From UBA5195 sp034432755 (GTDB taxonomy: Bacteria > Chloroflexota > Anaerolineae > Anaerolineales > Villigracilaceae): a DNA stretch of 64,000 nt. Positions within the stretch are counted from its first letter, which is position 1. Every line of letters begins with the position of its first letter. This document shows, piece by piece, positions 16,768 through 26,167 of this stretch. Made by a program: the position numbers and the translations under genes. Where the stretch lies: assembly GCA_034432755.1 (NCBI GenBank), contig DAOUBQ010000038.1:38117-102116 (forward strand). Direction: 5' to 3'. The notes beneath the pieces were generated by a model. The model saw only the letters and a program-made list of their open reading frames with translations. It searched no databases and had not been told where the DNA came from.

Positions 16768-19530
16768 ATGCTTCGAAATTTCTTCGAATTTCCGATCGAA
16801 AACCCGAACCTGCCGCCTGAAAAACGCCAGGTATATCGCCTGGTGGCGGTTGCCACAACAACAATTATGCTCTTTCAGGGAATAGTCGGACTGGGCATAC
16901 TGGTCATATCAGGGCTTGCCCTGGCAGGCTATCTCGATACGCCTGAGAACATCGGCTTATTGTTTGTCGTGGCCAGCATTAATATTTTAGACGCGGCGCT
17001 GCATTTGCTAATCTTACCGCTGATTCGAAGGGAAAAAATAGAGCTGGCTACCGTGTTGCTTATGCTCATCAACGGTACGCTTTCAGCCTCACAAGTCTTT
17101 TTCTGGGAAAACATACCGTGGTTTCCAATCGCGCTGGTGCTTTCAGCGGTAATTGTTCTTTCGATTGTGCAGGGCTTGCCCTTGCGCTACAAGAGTGCGA
17201 TTATTGTAATTGGAGCCGCTTTTATCACAGGAATCATCATTGCCGAAGGGCAAATCACCTATCAACGGCTGAGCCTCTCAAACCTGAACCATGCCATTGC
17301 TTTCATCCTCTATCTTCTGCTCACCGGGACCATGCTCGCGAGCGGCATATTAAATGGCATCGTCAATTTTCAAAGGCTTTCTGGGCGGCTGGTAAGCACG
17401 TTTACGACTTTTACAGTCGTTATCATCGTCATATTTGTCATCATCGGAAGTCTGGTTAATTACCTGGAAAGCCGTAAACGCGCCTTTGAACAGATTGAAA
17501 CAGTATCGAACCTGAAAGCCTCGCAAATTAACCTGGTACTAAAACGGTTAGAAAGACAAGCCGCCCAACCCTTAAGCGATATCAGTGTGTTACGTTTGGC
17601 CCAAACAATTTTGACCAGCAACCCAGAAAGTGCCATCACCAAAATTGACATCGAAGTGTTTCGTTCCTATTTGTCGAGAATTCAGAGACAGGCTGGCGAA
17701 GAATACTTGTTGATTAACACAGATGGACTGGTGCTGATCTCCACCAATGCAAACAGCCGAGGAGTAAATCTTTCATCATTCACGCTGCTCGAAAGAGCCA
17801 GGGAAGGCTTGTCGTTTTCTATTGAAAAAGACTTTCCGGGCGCGCTTAATCAGTATTCCCTGCTTACTACAACTCCCATCACGGCACAAGACAAATTTGT
17901 AGGAGCGCTGGTCTTTCAAACGAACTTAAGCGCACTCAACGAAATTATCCAAATTGCTGGAGTCACGAAAGAAAGCGTAGAAACGTATCTCGTCAGCCGG
18001 TTGGCGGGAATCCCTGTCTTGATAACAGAAGTCCAACAGGATATTGCAGAAGTAGATATTTACCCGGTACAGCAGGCTTTTGAACGAAACGTAACGGCAA
18101 AGCGCGATGCGTATCCCAATTATGCAGGCCAAGAAGTATTTGGGTATTACATCTTAATTCCTGAGATTGAGTCGGTATTAATCACAGAAATTGACCAACA
18201 GGAAGTCTTGGCAGGAATCTCCAACGCACTGCCAATTTACCTTTCCCTCGGCGCCGTGATGATTCTCCTGGTTTTCGTCACAGTTTTCACCACAGCCCAA
18301 ACCATCAGCCTACCCATCCAGGATTTTGCCCAAAAAGCCGCCGCGCTGGCAGGTGGTGAATTAGCGGTACGCATTGAGTCGGACCGGCAGGATGAACTCG
18401 GCAACCTTGCAGCCAGTTTCAACAAAATGGCGAGCGAACTGCAAACCACCGTGCGAACACTCGAAATAAAAGTGAAAGAACGCACGCAAGACCTGCAAAA
18501 ACAGGCCAATTACATGCGTATCGCTGCCGAAGTGGCGCGTGATGCAACAACGTCCCAAGACCCCGATGAGCTTCTCAACCGGGCAGCCCAGTTGATATTG
18601 GACAGGTTCAATTTTTACCATACCGGCATATTCCTGGTCGATGCCGACCGCGAATATGCCGTGTTGCGCGCATCTCCCACCGAAGCCGGCCGTAAGATGC
18701 TGGAACAGGGCCACCGGCTGAGGCTGGGGCAGGTGGGTTTGGTAGGCTATGTGGCCGCCACTGGAACGCCGCGTATCGCGCTCGATATTGGTCAAGACAG
18801 CACATATTTCAACAACCCTCTTTTACCCAACACGCGCTCGGAGGTTGCCATCCCATTAAAACTGGATGACAGAGTGCTGGGCGTGCTAGACGTGCAAAGC
18901 ACCGAGCCAGAAGCCTTCACCCAAGACGATGTCGCCACGCTGCAAGTCATGGCCGACCAACTTGCGCTTGCCATCCAACGCGTTGAGTTAGTCAGTGACT
19001 TACAAAGAAATCTAAACGAACTCGAAAACACCTACAAAACCTTCACCAGCGAAAGTTGGCAGAAATTCAGCCAAGAGCCAGATTTCAAACCTGGCTACCG
19101 GTTTGATGGTTTGAAAATTACCCCGATCGAATCATTTCCGGCACCGGCGCAGAAGGCCTTGTCGAGAGGGCGAACAACTATCTTGCCACCCCAACGGGAA
19201 CTCGATGGTGCAACTGTCGTCGCCCCGCTCAAATTACGCGAACAGGTGATTGGCGGCTTGGCGTTGCGTTTCCAAACTACGGCAATTGACCCCGAAACCA
19301 TCAGCCTCATCGAGGAAACTGCCGGGCGGCTGGCGGTTGCCCTGGAAAACGCGCGTTTGTATGCAGAAACCCAAAACCTGGTGCAGCGCGAGCGCACCGT
19401 AAGCGAAATCTCCAGCCGAATCACGACTTCCTTCAACATCGAAAACATCTTGCGCACCGCCGTCATAGAAATCGGCAAGAGGGTGCCAGATGCAGAAGTT
19501 ATTGTACAACTCAAACAGAATAAAGGCTAA
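16768..19530 (+). CDS. Membrane sensor: seven helices, Cache-like domain, HAMP, GAF, half-GAF tail
   Basis: 920 residues from the ATG at 16768 (GGAT 8-11 bases upstream); a TTG at 16756 would add four residues. Seven N-terminal helices (27-50, 61-84, 93-111, 117-137, 142-160, 176-196, 208-231) precede an extracytoplasmic double-Cache-like region (about 235-485, with YLLINTDGLVLIST), then helix 487-509, HAMP (510-562), GAF (about 598-755), a linker with SESWQKFSQEP, a half-GAF and the terminal RERTVSEISSRI tail. The Cache region should bind a small molecule outside the membrane. The extra six-helix block before the Cache unit is unusual compared with simple chemoreceptors. Confidence 0.85.
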   Translation: MLRNFFEFPIENPNLPPEKRQVYRLVAVATTTIMLFQGIVGLGILVISGLALAGYLDTPENIGLLFVVASINILDAALHLLILPLIRREKIELATVLLMLINGTLSASQVFFWENIPWFPIALVLSAVIVLSIVQGLPLRYKSAIIVIGAAFITGIIIAEGQITYQRLSLSNLNHAIAFILYLLLTGTMLASGILNGIVNFQRLSGRLVSTFTTFTVVIIVIFVIIGSLVNYLESRKRAFEQIETVSNLKASQINLVLKRLERQAAQPLSDISVLRLAQTILTSNPESAITKIDIEVFRSYLSRIQRQAGEEYLLINTDGLVLISTNANSRGVNLSSFTLLERAREGLSFSIEKDFPGALNQYSLLTTTPITAQDKFVGALVFQTNLSALNEIIQIAGVTKESVETYLVSRLAGIPVLITEVQQDIAEVDIYPVQQAFERNVTAKRDAYPNYAGQEVFGYYILIPEIESVLITEIDQQEVLAGISNALPIYLSLGAVMILLVFVTVFTTAQTISLPIQDFAQKAAALAGGELAVRIESDRQDELGNLAASFNKMASELQTTVRTLEIKVKERTQDLQKQANYMRIAAEVARDATTSQDPDELLNRAAQLILDRFNFYHTGIFLVDADREYAVLRASPTEAGRKMLEQGHRLRLGQVGLVGYVAATGTPRIALDIGQDSTYFNNPLLPNTRSEVAIPLKLDDRVLGVLDVQSTEPEAFTQDDVATLQVMADQLALAIQRVELVSDLQRNLNELENTYKTFTSESWQKFSQEPDFKPGYRFDGLKITPIESFPAPAQKALSRGRTTILPPQRELDGATVVAPLKLREQVIGGLALRFQTTAIDPETISLIEETAGRLAVALENARLYAETQNLVQRERTVSEISSRITTSFNIENILRTAVIEIGKRVPDAEVIVQLKQNKG

Positions 19531-19533
19531 ATA

Positions 19534-22320
19534 ATGTCCACCCCTGAAAACGCCAAACTGGAGCAGGCCGGAAAGGCCTTTACAGCACTGCAAAAAGCCA
19601 ATTTGCGGGTATTCAGTTTCACTATGATGCTCGCTGGCTGGGCGTTGCTCATCTTTTATGCTGGCGGTTTTCTTATCACCGGCAATACGCGTTATACCGG
19701 GCTGATTGCAACCGAAGCCATCATAAGCATCATTCTGACCATTGCCTGGCTGCTACAAAGGCAAGGCAAGCATACTTTAGTAGCCTGGATTATCCCCATC
19801 GCCGTAATTAGTTCCGTAATCGTCTTCAACCAACAAGTTGCAGGCTTGGGGTTAGCCCTGAGCATCATCATCTCGCTTATTTTGGCAATGGCTGCATGGC
19901 AAACTCTGCCTGCGCGAAGCGCTGCCCTGGGAACGCTTCTGATTGCGGCGAGTGGGGTTCTCATGTATGTTACCGATGCATCCTCTGCGCAAGCGGACCG
20001 AATTAGCGGCGGGGTTTTCTTATCCACGCTCTTAGTCATCGTTGGCGGCCTGATTATCTTCATTTTGGCTATCAACGGCCTGCGTGGCGTGGAATTTACC
20101 AGCATCGCTTCGCAGCTCAGGATCTACTTCCTGGTGGTATCTTTGATACCGGTGCTTATTATCACAATCTTCCAAACAGTTACCCTTGTAAACGTATTGA
20201 TTACCCAGGCCAGCAACACGCTCCTGGCAAACGCGGACGCCCTTGCGTCCGAACTTGATTCACAACTATTTAGTATCGTAACCCTTATCGAAGAAGACGC
20301 TGAAAACACGCAAATCATCAACTACTTGCGCAACCCGGATCAAAACTCATCCCTGCTCACCTTGCTGGCCGCCCGCTACCCAAACGCAATTTCTTATGGG
20401 CTGCTCGATAAAAATGGTTTCCTGATAAGCGATAACCAAGGAAACGCGGGCGACAATGAAAGCGACAACTTATATTTCAGAAACGCAGCTGCCGTCCGCA
20501 TCACTTATATTTCAGATGTGGTGCTAGATGAAGACACCAGGAAGAGCGTCTTTTTTGTAAGCAAACCTGTCCTTGACAAACAAGGAAACTTTCTGGGCGT
20601 CATTCGAATAAAATTTTCCGCGGGCTTTTTCCAGCAAATTGCCGAAGAATTTGCCAGGCAACTTGGCCAAGATATTTCGGTTATCGTGCTAGACGATGCC
20701 AATATTATCCTTGCCCACAGTGCAGACCCGGCTCTGGTCTCAAAAACGCTCTCAATACCAGGCAGGGTCACCATCGCTGGACTGCAACAATCCGGGCGAT
20801 TGCCACTTTCAGGCAAAATCAGCGCCAACCTGGATGAACTGGACCGCACCTTGAAGAGAACCGAGGCGAGAACCGTTTTTACCAGTGCCATCCTCCCCGC
20901 TGAAATCGGGCAAAATTACATCACATTTACGCCAATAAAGTACAAACCCTGGAAAATACTGGTTTCGCAACGCGCAACTGTTTTCCTTGCGCCGGCAACG
21001 AATCAGGCTATCTTAATTGCTTTAATCATCATCGTTCTGTTTGCAGCAATATACCTCGGTGCAAATCTCACCGCCATGCTGCTCGTCACGCCCATGAAAC
21101 GGCTGACTTTCGCCGCGCAGGAGCTCGGCGGCGGGAAACTGGATATTCCCATTCACCTGCCGCGCAAAGATGAGCTTGGCACATTGGCTACGGTTCTAAA
21201 CAACACACGCCAGCAGGTTTACGAACTGCTGCAAACCCTGGAACAACGAGTAGAGGAACGAACAGCAGAACTCACGCGCGCAAACGAAAAGAATGAGCGC
21301 CGCGCCATACAACTCGAAACCATTGCCCAGGTGGCCCACGCCGTCACCAGCCTGCGCGATTTGAACGAACTTTTGCCTGAAATTACCCGCCAAATCAGCG
21401 CGTCATTTGGTTATTACCATGCAGGCATCTTCCTGCTCGATGAAAACAGAGAGTATGCTGTATTGCGGGCCGCCAACAGCCAAGGCGGGCAGGCCATGCT
21501 GGCACGAGGCCACCGCATCAAGGTAGGGCGACAAGGTATCGTCGGCAACGTCACCAACACGGGCCGATATCGCATCGCGCTGGACGTGGGCGACGATGCT
21601 GTTTTCTTCAACAACCCCGACCTTCCACAAACCCGCTCCGAGGCCGCCCTCCCGCTGCTCATCGGAGAAAATATCATCGGCGCGCTGGATGTACAAAGCA
21701 CCGAACCCAACGCATTCAGCGAAGACGACATTAAGGCTTTAAGCCTGTTAAGCGACCAAATCAGCGTCGCAATCGAAAACGCCCGCCTGTTCGACGAAAC
21801 AAGGCAAGCCCTGGCGCAAATCCAGGAAATTTACACCGAATCTAGCGCAACAGGCTGGCAATCAATGGTAAAAGAAACCAGCACGAGCGGATATCGCTAC
21901 GCCAGGGGCAGCGTGGAACCACTGCGTAAGAATCCTGAAACTGCGACCACCCTGGCAGGTGAAACCCTTGAAATCCCAATTATGCTGCGCGGGGAAAAAC
22001 TTGGCGACTTGAAAATTCGTCGTCCATCACGGCAGGCTGCCTGGAATGAAACCGAAGCCAGAATGTACCAATCTATCGCAGAGCGCATGTCATTTGCTCT
22101 GGAAAATGCCCGTCTGTTCTCCGATGCGCGGCGGCGTGCCAATCTCGAACGAGTGGTAGCCGAAGCCGCTACAAAAATCAGTTCTTCGGTGCGCGTCGAA
22201 ACCATCCTGCGCACAGCAGCTGAAGAAATCAGCCACTTAATAGACGGTTCTGAAGTCTTAATCCAAATCCAACCCGGCGCTATCGAAAAAATAGATAGCA
22301 AGTCAAGTAGTGCAGAGTAA
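19534..22320 (+). CDS. Membrane sensor: multi-helix N-terminus, Cache-like domain, HAMP, GAF, half-GAF tail
   Basis: 928 residues, ATG 3 bases after the previous stop. Hydrophobic helices occupy about 26-215; a Cache-like domain spans about 225-485 with YGLLDKNGFLISDN and KPVLDKQGNFLGVIRI, the paired PAS-like hairpins of double-Cache sensors. Helix 492-515, HAMP (515-568), coiled coil and GAF (605-760) with FGYYHAGIFLLD and AVFFNNPDLPQTRSE follow, then a half-GAF and the tail RTAAEEISHLI. It directly precedes the orphan binding lipoprotein with a 3-base gap, so this Cache domain is a natural candidate partner for that lipoprotein. Confidence 0.85.
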   Translation: MSTPENAKLEQAGKAFTALQKANLRVFSFTMMLAGWALLIFYAGGFLITGNTRYTGLIATEAIISIILTIAWLLQRQGKHTLVAWIIPIAVISSVIVFNQQVAGLGLALSIIISLILAMAAWQTLPARSAALGTLLIAASGVLMYVTDASSAQADRISGGVFLSTLLVIVGGLIIFILAINGLRGVEFTSIASQLRIYFLVVSLIPVLIITIFQTVTLVNVLITQASNTLLANADALASELDSQLFSIVTLIEEDAENTQIINYLRNPDQNSSLLTLLAARYPNAISYGLLDKNGFLISDNQGNAGDNESDNLYFRNAAAVRITYISDVVLDEDTRKSVFFVSKPVLDKQGNFLGVIRIKFSAGFFQQIAEEFARQLGQDISVIVLDDANIILAHSADPALVSKTLSIPGRVTIAGLQQSGRLPLSGKISANLDELDRTLKRTEARTVFTSAILPAEIGQNYITFTPIKYKPWKILVSQRATVFLAPATNQAILIALIIIVLFAAIYLGANLTAMLLVTPMKRLTFAAQELGGGKLDIPIHLPRKDELGTLATVLNNTRQQVYELLQTLEQRVEERTAELTRANEKNERRAIQLETIAQVAHAVTSLRDLNELLPEITRQISASFGYYHAGIFLLDENREYAVLRAANSQGGQAMLARGHRIKVGRQGIVGNVTNTGRYRIALDVGDDAVFFNNPDLPQTRSEAALPLLIGENIIGALDVQSTEPNAFSEDDIKALSLLSDQISVAIENARLFDETRQALAQIQEIYTESSATGWQSMVKETSTSGYRYARGSVEPLRKNPETATTLAGETLEIPIMLRGEKLGDLKIRRPSRQAAWNETEARMYQSIAERMSFALENARLFSDARRRANLERVVAEAATKISSSVRVETILRTAAEEISHLIDGSEVLIQIQPGAIEKIDSKSSSAE

Positions 22321-22323
22321 TTT

Positions 22324-23310
22324 ATGAAACCTTTCCGTGAAATTACTCCCTTAAGGATTATCGCCGCTCTGTGGACATTCACCCTGCTGGTTTCGTGCAG
22401 CCTGTCCCCCGCACAGGTTAAAGAAGAAAATGAATCACTTTTGGTAGAGTTTACCGACTGGTGGGGTGACTATACAATCATCATCGCCCAGGAAAAAGGA
22501 ATGTTCGAGAAAAACGGGGTCAAGGTTCAGCCTGTGTATTACAAAAACTTTTCGGTTGCCCTGCCCGACCTGGCATCCGGGCAAATTGATGGCGGATTAC
22601 TTGCGATTGGCGATGCAATCAACGTCGCAAAGCACACAGATGTGCGAGTTGTGGGTGTTTATGATAATGGAAGTTTCAACACCATCGTATCTGTACCGGA
22701 AATCGGCCAGGTCGGGGGTTTGAAGGACAAGCGCGTCGGCGTCCCGGTTGGAACGAGTTACGAACTGCTGATTAGCGAAGTACTCGCCTCGGCTGGGCTC
22801 AAAATGTCGGATGTCATCCTGGTAAATATCGCCCCTGAAAACGTGCCGGCCAGCCTGGGAAAAACAATCGATGCAGGGTTCATCTACGAGCCTTACACAT
22901 CCGAAGCCATTACCAGGGGCAACACCCTTCTGGTCAAAAGCACCGAATTTATCGGCTTATACCCCGATGTAATCGTTTTCCGTAACGCAGTGGTCAGGGA
23001 GCGCGGCGATGAGATTCGAGGCTTCCTGAAAGCCTGGTTCGAGGCGGTTGAATATCGCAAGCAATATCCCGCCGAGTCGCACCAAATCATCGCTGACTAT
23101 TTCAACACGTCAATCGACCAAATAATATCTGATGATGCACTGGAAATCTTGAGCCTGGAAGATAACTACGAGATATTCAAACCCGAAGTAACCGTAAAGC
23201 GTTCGATTTACCGTACAGCTCGCCTAAACGCGGACTTCCTGGTCCGCATGGGAGTGCTTTCCAGCCAACCAAACCTGGAAATGCTTCTCACCCCAGCCTA
23301 CCTGCCTTAA
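22324..23310 (+). CDS. NMT1/SsuA-like substrate-binding lipoprotein without transporter
   Basis: 328 residues with a lipoprotein signal: hydrophobic segment to residue 24 then lipobox LVSC with C25 as the lipidated cysteine. The mature part is a periplasmic-binding fold of the NMT1/THI5/SsuA type: DWWGDYTIIIAQEKGMFEKN, a first lobe ending in LPDLASGQIDGG, and LKDKRVGVPVG at the hinge. Relatives bind aliphatic sulfonates, nitrate or thiamine precursors for ABC importers. No ABC permease or ATPase is nearby; both neighbours are Cache/HAMP/GAF sensors and the gene is co-directional with gaps of 3 and 28 bases. A role as a ligand-presenting receptor subunit is more likely than transport. The ligand is unknown. 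Confidence 0.85.
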   Translation: MKPFREITPLRIIAALWTFTLLVSCSLSPAQVKEENESLLVEFTDWWGDYTIIIAQEKGMFEKNGVKVQPVYYKNFSVALPDLASGQIDGGLLAIGDAINVAKHTDVRVVGVYDNGSFNTIVSVPEIGQVGGLKDKRVGVPVGTSYELLISEVLASAGLKMSDVILVNIAPENVPASLGKTIDAGFIYEPYTSEAITRGNTLLVKSTEFIGLYPDVIVFRNAVVRERGDEIRGFLKAWFEAVEYRKQYPAESHQIIADYFNTSIDQIISDDALEILSLEDNYEIFKPEVTVKRSIYRTARLNADFLVRMGVLSSQPNLEMLLTPAYLP

Positions 23311-23338
23311 GCCAGCCCTGTAAAAGTGAGTATTTTTT

Positions 23339-26164
23339 ATGACGACAGGCGAACCACAAAAACATCGAATCGAACACGAGCAAGCCGCCCAACGAGAGAA
23401 AAACACCCTCCGCATTGGGTTATGGACTGGCGTCCTGTTTATCACAATTTCGATTGTCTCGACGATATCAACCATCCAAACTGGCCTCTATGCTTTTGGC
23501 GGGATTGCGATAACGACGGTCATCTCGGCAGTCGGCTTTTTGGCCGCTTTCCTTGCCCGAAGGGGCAACGCTCGCACCGGAAGCGCAATCCTGATTTCAA
23601 GCATTCTGCTTCTGTCGTTTTCCCTGCCTTTATTGGCGAAGGGCCAGGGCATCTCACTGGCTGTGCTGACGGTTATCGTTGTTTCTAGTATTTCCAGCTA
23701 CATATTGACAAACCGCTGGGCCGCGCGCGCGTCCATCGCCAGCGTCATCATCGGCCTGATGATCATCCTGTCCGATATTTTTCTACCAGACCCCGGCATT
23801 CCCAACGACCCAAGATTCACCAATATTATCGCCACCGTTGCCGGAATTATTTATGCGGTCATTTTCCTGCGCCGCTTTGGCGCGTATCCACTCCCAGTCA
23901 AACTGATTATCGCGTTCGTCGCGCTCATTCTTGCTCCGATTGTTGTTTTGAGCGTTTACAGCAACAATACAACCCGCGATATTCTTACCCACCAAGCCGA
24001 AACCAATCTAAGCATTTTAGCACTTGAAACGGCTACCAGAATTGACTCTTACGTCTCATCGCAAATGGATGCTGTACGTACGGAAGCCCAGCAGCCCAGC
24101 CTGGCAACCTTTCTGCAATCTCCATCCATCCGCCGAGACGAAAACAAAGTGAACGCGCTGCAAACGCTCCTGACTTTTGCCCGTAAAGACCCAGTGTTTA
24201 TTGTATCCTACTCAATCTTGGATATACGCGGAAGAAATGTATTAAGCACCGACCCATCCCAAATCGGACGCAATGAAAGAGATTATGACTATTTCAATGC
24301 GCCTATTATCAATGGCACTCCTTACATTTCCAATATCCTGTTCAAGACCAAATACCCTACCGTTTACCTGACCGCACCCATCAGAACCGAGGGAGGCGTT
24401 ATTGTAGGCGTCTTGAGCGCTGAATATTATGCCAGTATTTTCCAGAACATTGCGCAAACCATCAGTATTGAACAAGAAACCGGAACACAGATCGTGATTT
24501 TCGATAGGAACACCCTGCTCCGGATTGCCGGAACCGGCGAACGGGAGAAAAATTACCTGACATTCAAAGAGTTTTCCCCTCGCCAAATCTTGGAACTGCA
24601 AGCCCAGCAAAAACTCCCGCCCGGCGTTTATGAGCAGGCAACCTTCCCGTCTTCTGAACTTGCAACCAGAATTGAAAATATCACCGACCAAGCCATTTTC
24701 AACGTCACCAGAAACGGTCAGAACGGAACTGATATCATTGTAGCCGGAAAAACCCTTTCCAGCCAACCCTGGGTTGTAATAGCCCAACAAAACGCCGAAA
24801 AGATATATGCCCAGGCAGATACACAGGCACGCTCCAACGTGCTTTGGTCGCTTGGCCTGACCTTTTTGGCCCTGCTGGCCGCCTTTGGCCTGGCCCAGGT
24901 CATTTCCTATCCAATTGGCATGCTCGCCAGGGTTGCCGAACGGATTGCCGAGGGCGACCTTTCAGCGCGCGCCACCATCACCACGGATGATGAAGTCGGC
25001 CAACTCTCGCGCGCCTTCAATAGAATGACAACCCAACTTAGCCAAACCCTGTCTGGGCTGGAGCAGAGCGTGGAGGAACGTACCCTGGCGTTGCAGGCCG
25101 CTAACGAACAGAGTTTGCAGCGCGCCCGCCAACTTCAAAGCATTGCCGATGTTTCTAAAATCATCATCAGGGAACAAAACATCGAGAAATTACTCCCACT
25201 CATTACCGATATCGTCAGTGAGCAATTCGGGTACTATCACGTCGGCATCTTCCTTTTAGATGAACGCCGACGCGCGGCGGTGCTGCAAGCCTCGAACAGC
25301 CCCGGCGGCCAGCAGATGTTGGCCAACGGCCATAGGCTAACTCTCGGCACAGGCAGTATTGTGGGATATACCGCCCTGACAGGCAAGCCGCGCATTGCGC
25401 TGGACGTTGGAGAGGATGCTGTCTTCTTCAACAACCCCAACCTGCCCGAAACCCACTCCGAAATGGCCCTGCCGCTGGTGGTACGCGGCAATGTCATTGG
25501 CGTTATCGATATACAAAGCAAGCAATCGAGGGCTTTCACCCAGGAAGATATCAATGTTCTCTCTATCCTCGCCGACCAGGTTGCGATTGCCATCGAAAAT
25601 GCCCGTCTATTCCAGCAAACCCAGGCCGCGCTCAAGGAATCCCAGGCCATTGTACAGTCCTTCCTGCGAAAAGAATGGTCTGCGCTGGCAAACAGACAGA
25701 AAACAGTCGGTTATCTCCACACAGAGACTGGCGGAAAACCGCTCTCCGCACCCGTGCATACGGATGAAATCGAGCAGGTTATCCGGCGGGGAACGATTGT
25801 GAAAAAGGAAAACAAAGCCGACGAAGAAGCGAACCCAACCCTGGTCCTGCCGATTGCCCTGGGGGAACAGGTCGTCGGTGCAATTCGCATCCAATCCGCA
25901 GACCGAAACCGCACCTGGAGCGCCGAAGAAATCAACCTGCTGCGGTCTATTTCAGAACGTGTGGGCCTGGCGCTCGATAACGCCCGTCTGATTGACTCAA
26001 GCCAGAAGCGCGCCGCCAAAGAGCACACCATCCAAGAAATCTCAGCGAAAATCAGCGCAGCCAGCGATATAGATACCATCTTGAAAACCGCAGCCCAGGA
26101 AATAGGCCGCGCCTTATCCAATGCAGATGTGGTCATTCAACTGAAAGAAGATGAAGAAGAGTAA
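23339..26164 (+). CDS. Membrane sensor: multi-helix N-terminus, Cache-like domain, HAMP, GAF, half-GAF tail
   Basis: 941 residues. Helices lie within 26-207, then an extracytoplasmic double-Cache-like domain (about 215-490) with FIVSYSILDIRGRNVLSTDP and RTEGGVIVGVLSAEYY. A helix near 500-522 leads to HAMP, a coiled coil and GAF (about 608-765) with FGYYHVGIFLLDE and AVFFNNPNLPETHSE. The TRSE motif of most paralogues reads THSE here, as in the copy at 28131. The half-GAF contains IALGEQVVGAIRIQS and the tail ends NADVVIQLKEDEEE. It follows the binding lipoprotein and is its second possible partner. Confidence 0.85.
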   Translation: MTTGEPQKHRIEHEQAAQREKNTLRIGLWTGVLFITISIVSTISTIQTGLYAFGGIAITTVISAVGFLAAFLARRGNARTGSAILISSILLLSFSLPLLAKGQGISLAVLTVIVVSSISSYILTNRWAARASIASVIIGLMIILSDIFLPDPGIPNDPRFTNIIATVAGIIYAVIFLRRFGAYPLPVKLIIAFVALILAPIVVLSVYSNNTTRDILTHQAETNLSILALETATRIDSYVSSQMDAVRTEAQQPSLATFLQSPSIRRDENKVNALQTLLTFARKDPVFIVSYSILDIRGRNVLSTDPSQIGRNERDYDYFNAPIINGTPYISNILFKTKYPTVYLTAPIRTEGGVIVGVLSAEYYASIFQNIAQTISIEQETGTQIVIFDRNTLLRIAGTGEREKNYLTFKEFSPRQILELQAQQKLPPGVYEQATFPSSELATRIENITDQAIFNVTRNGQNGTDIIVAGKTLSSQPWVVIAQQNAEKIYAQADTQARSNVLWSLGLTFLALLAAFGLAQVISYPIGMLARVAERIAEGDLSARATITTDDEVGQLSRAFNRMTTQLSQTLSGLEQSVEERTLALQAANEQSLQRARQLQSIADVSKIIIREQNIEKLLPLITDIVSEQFGYYHVGIFLLDERRRAAVLQASNSPGGQQMLANGHRLTLGTGSIVGYTALTGKPRIALDVGEDAVFFNNPNLPETHSEMALPLVVRGNVIGVIDIQSKQSRAFTQEDINVLSILADQVAIAIENARLFQQTQAALKESQAIVQSFLRKEWSALANRQKTVGYLHTETGGKPLSAPVHTDEIEQVIRRGTIVKKENKADEEANPTLVLPIALGEQVVGAIRIQSADRNRTWSAEEINLLRSISERVGLALDNARLIDSSQKRAAKEHTIQEISAKISAASDIDTILKTAAQEIGRALSNADVVIQLKEDEEE

Positions 26165-26167
26165 TGT

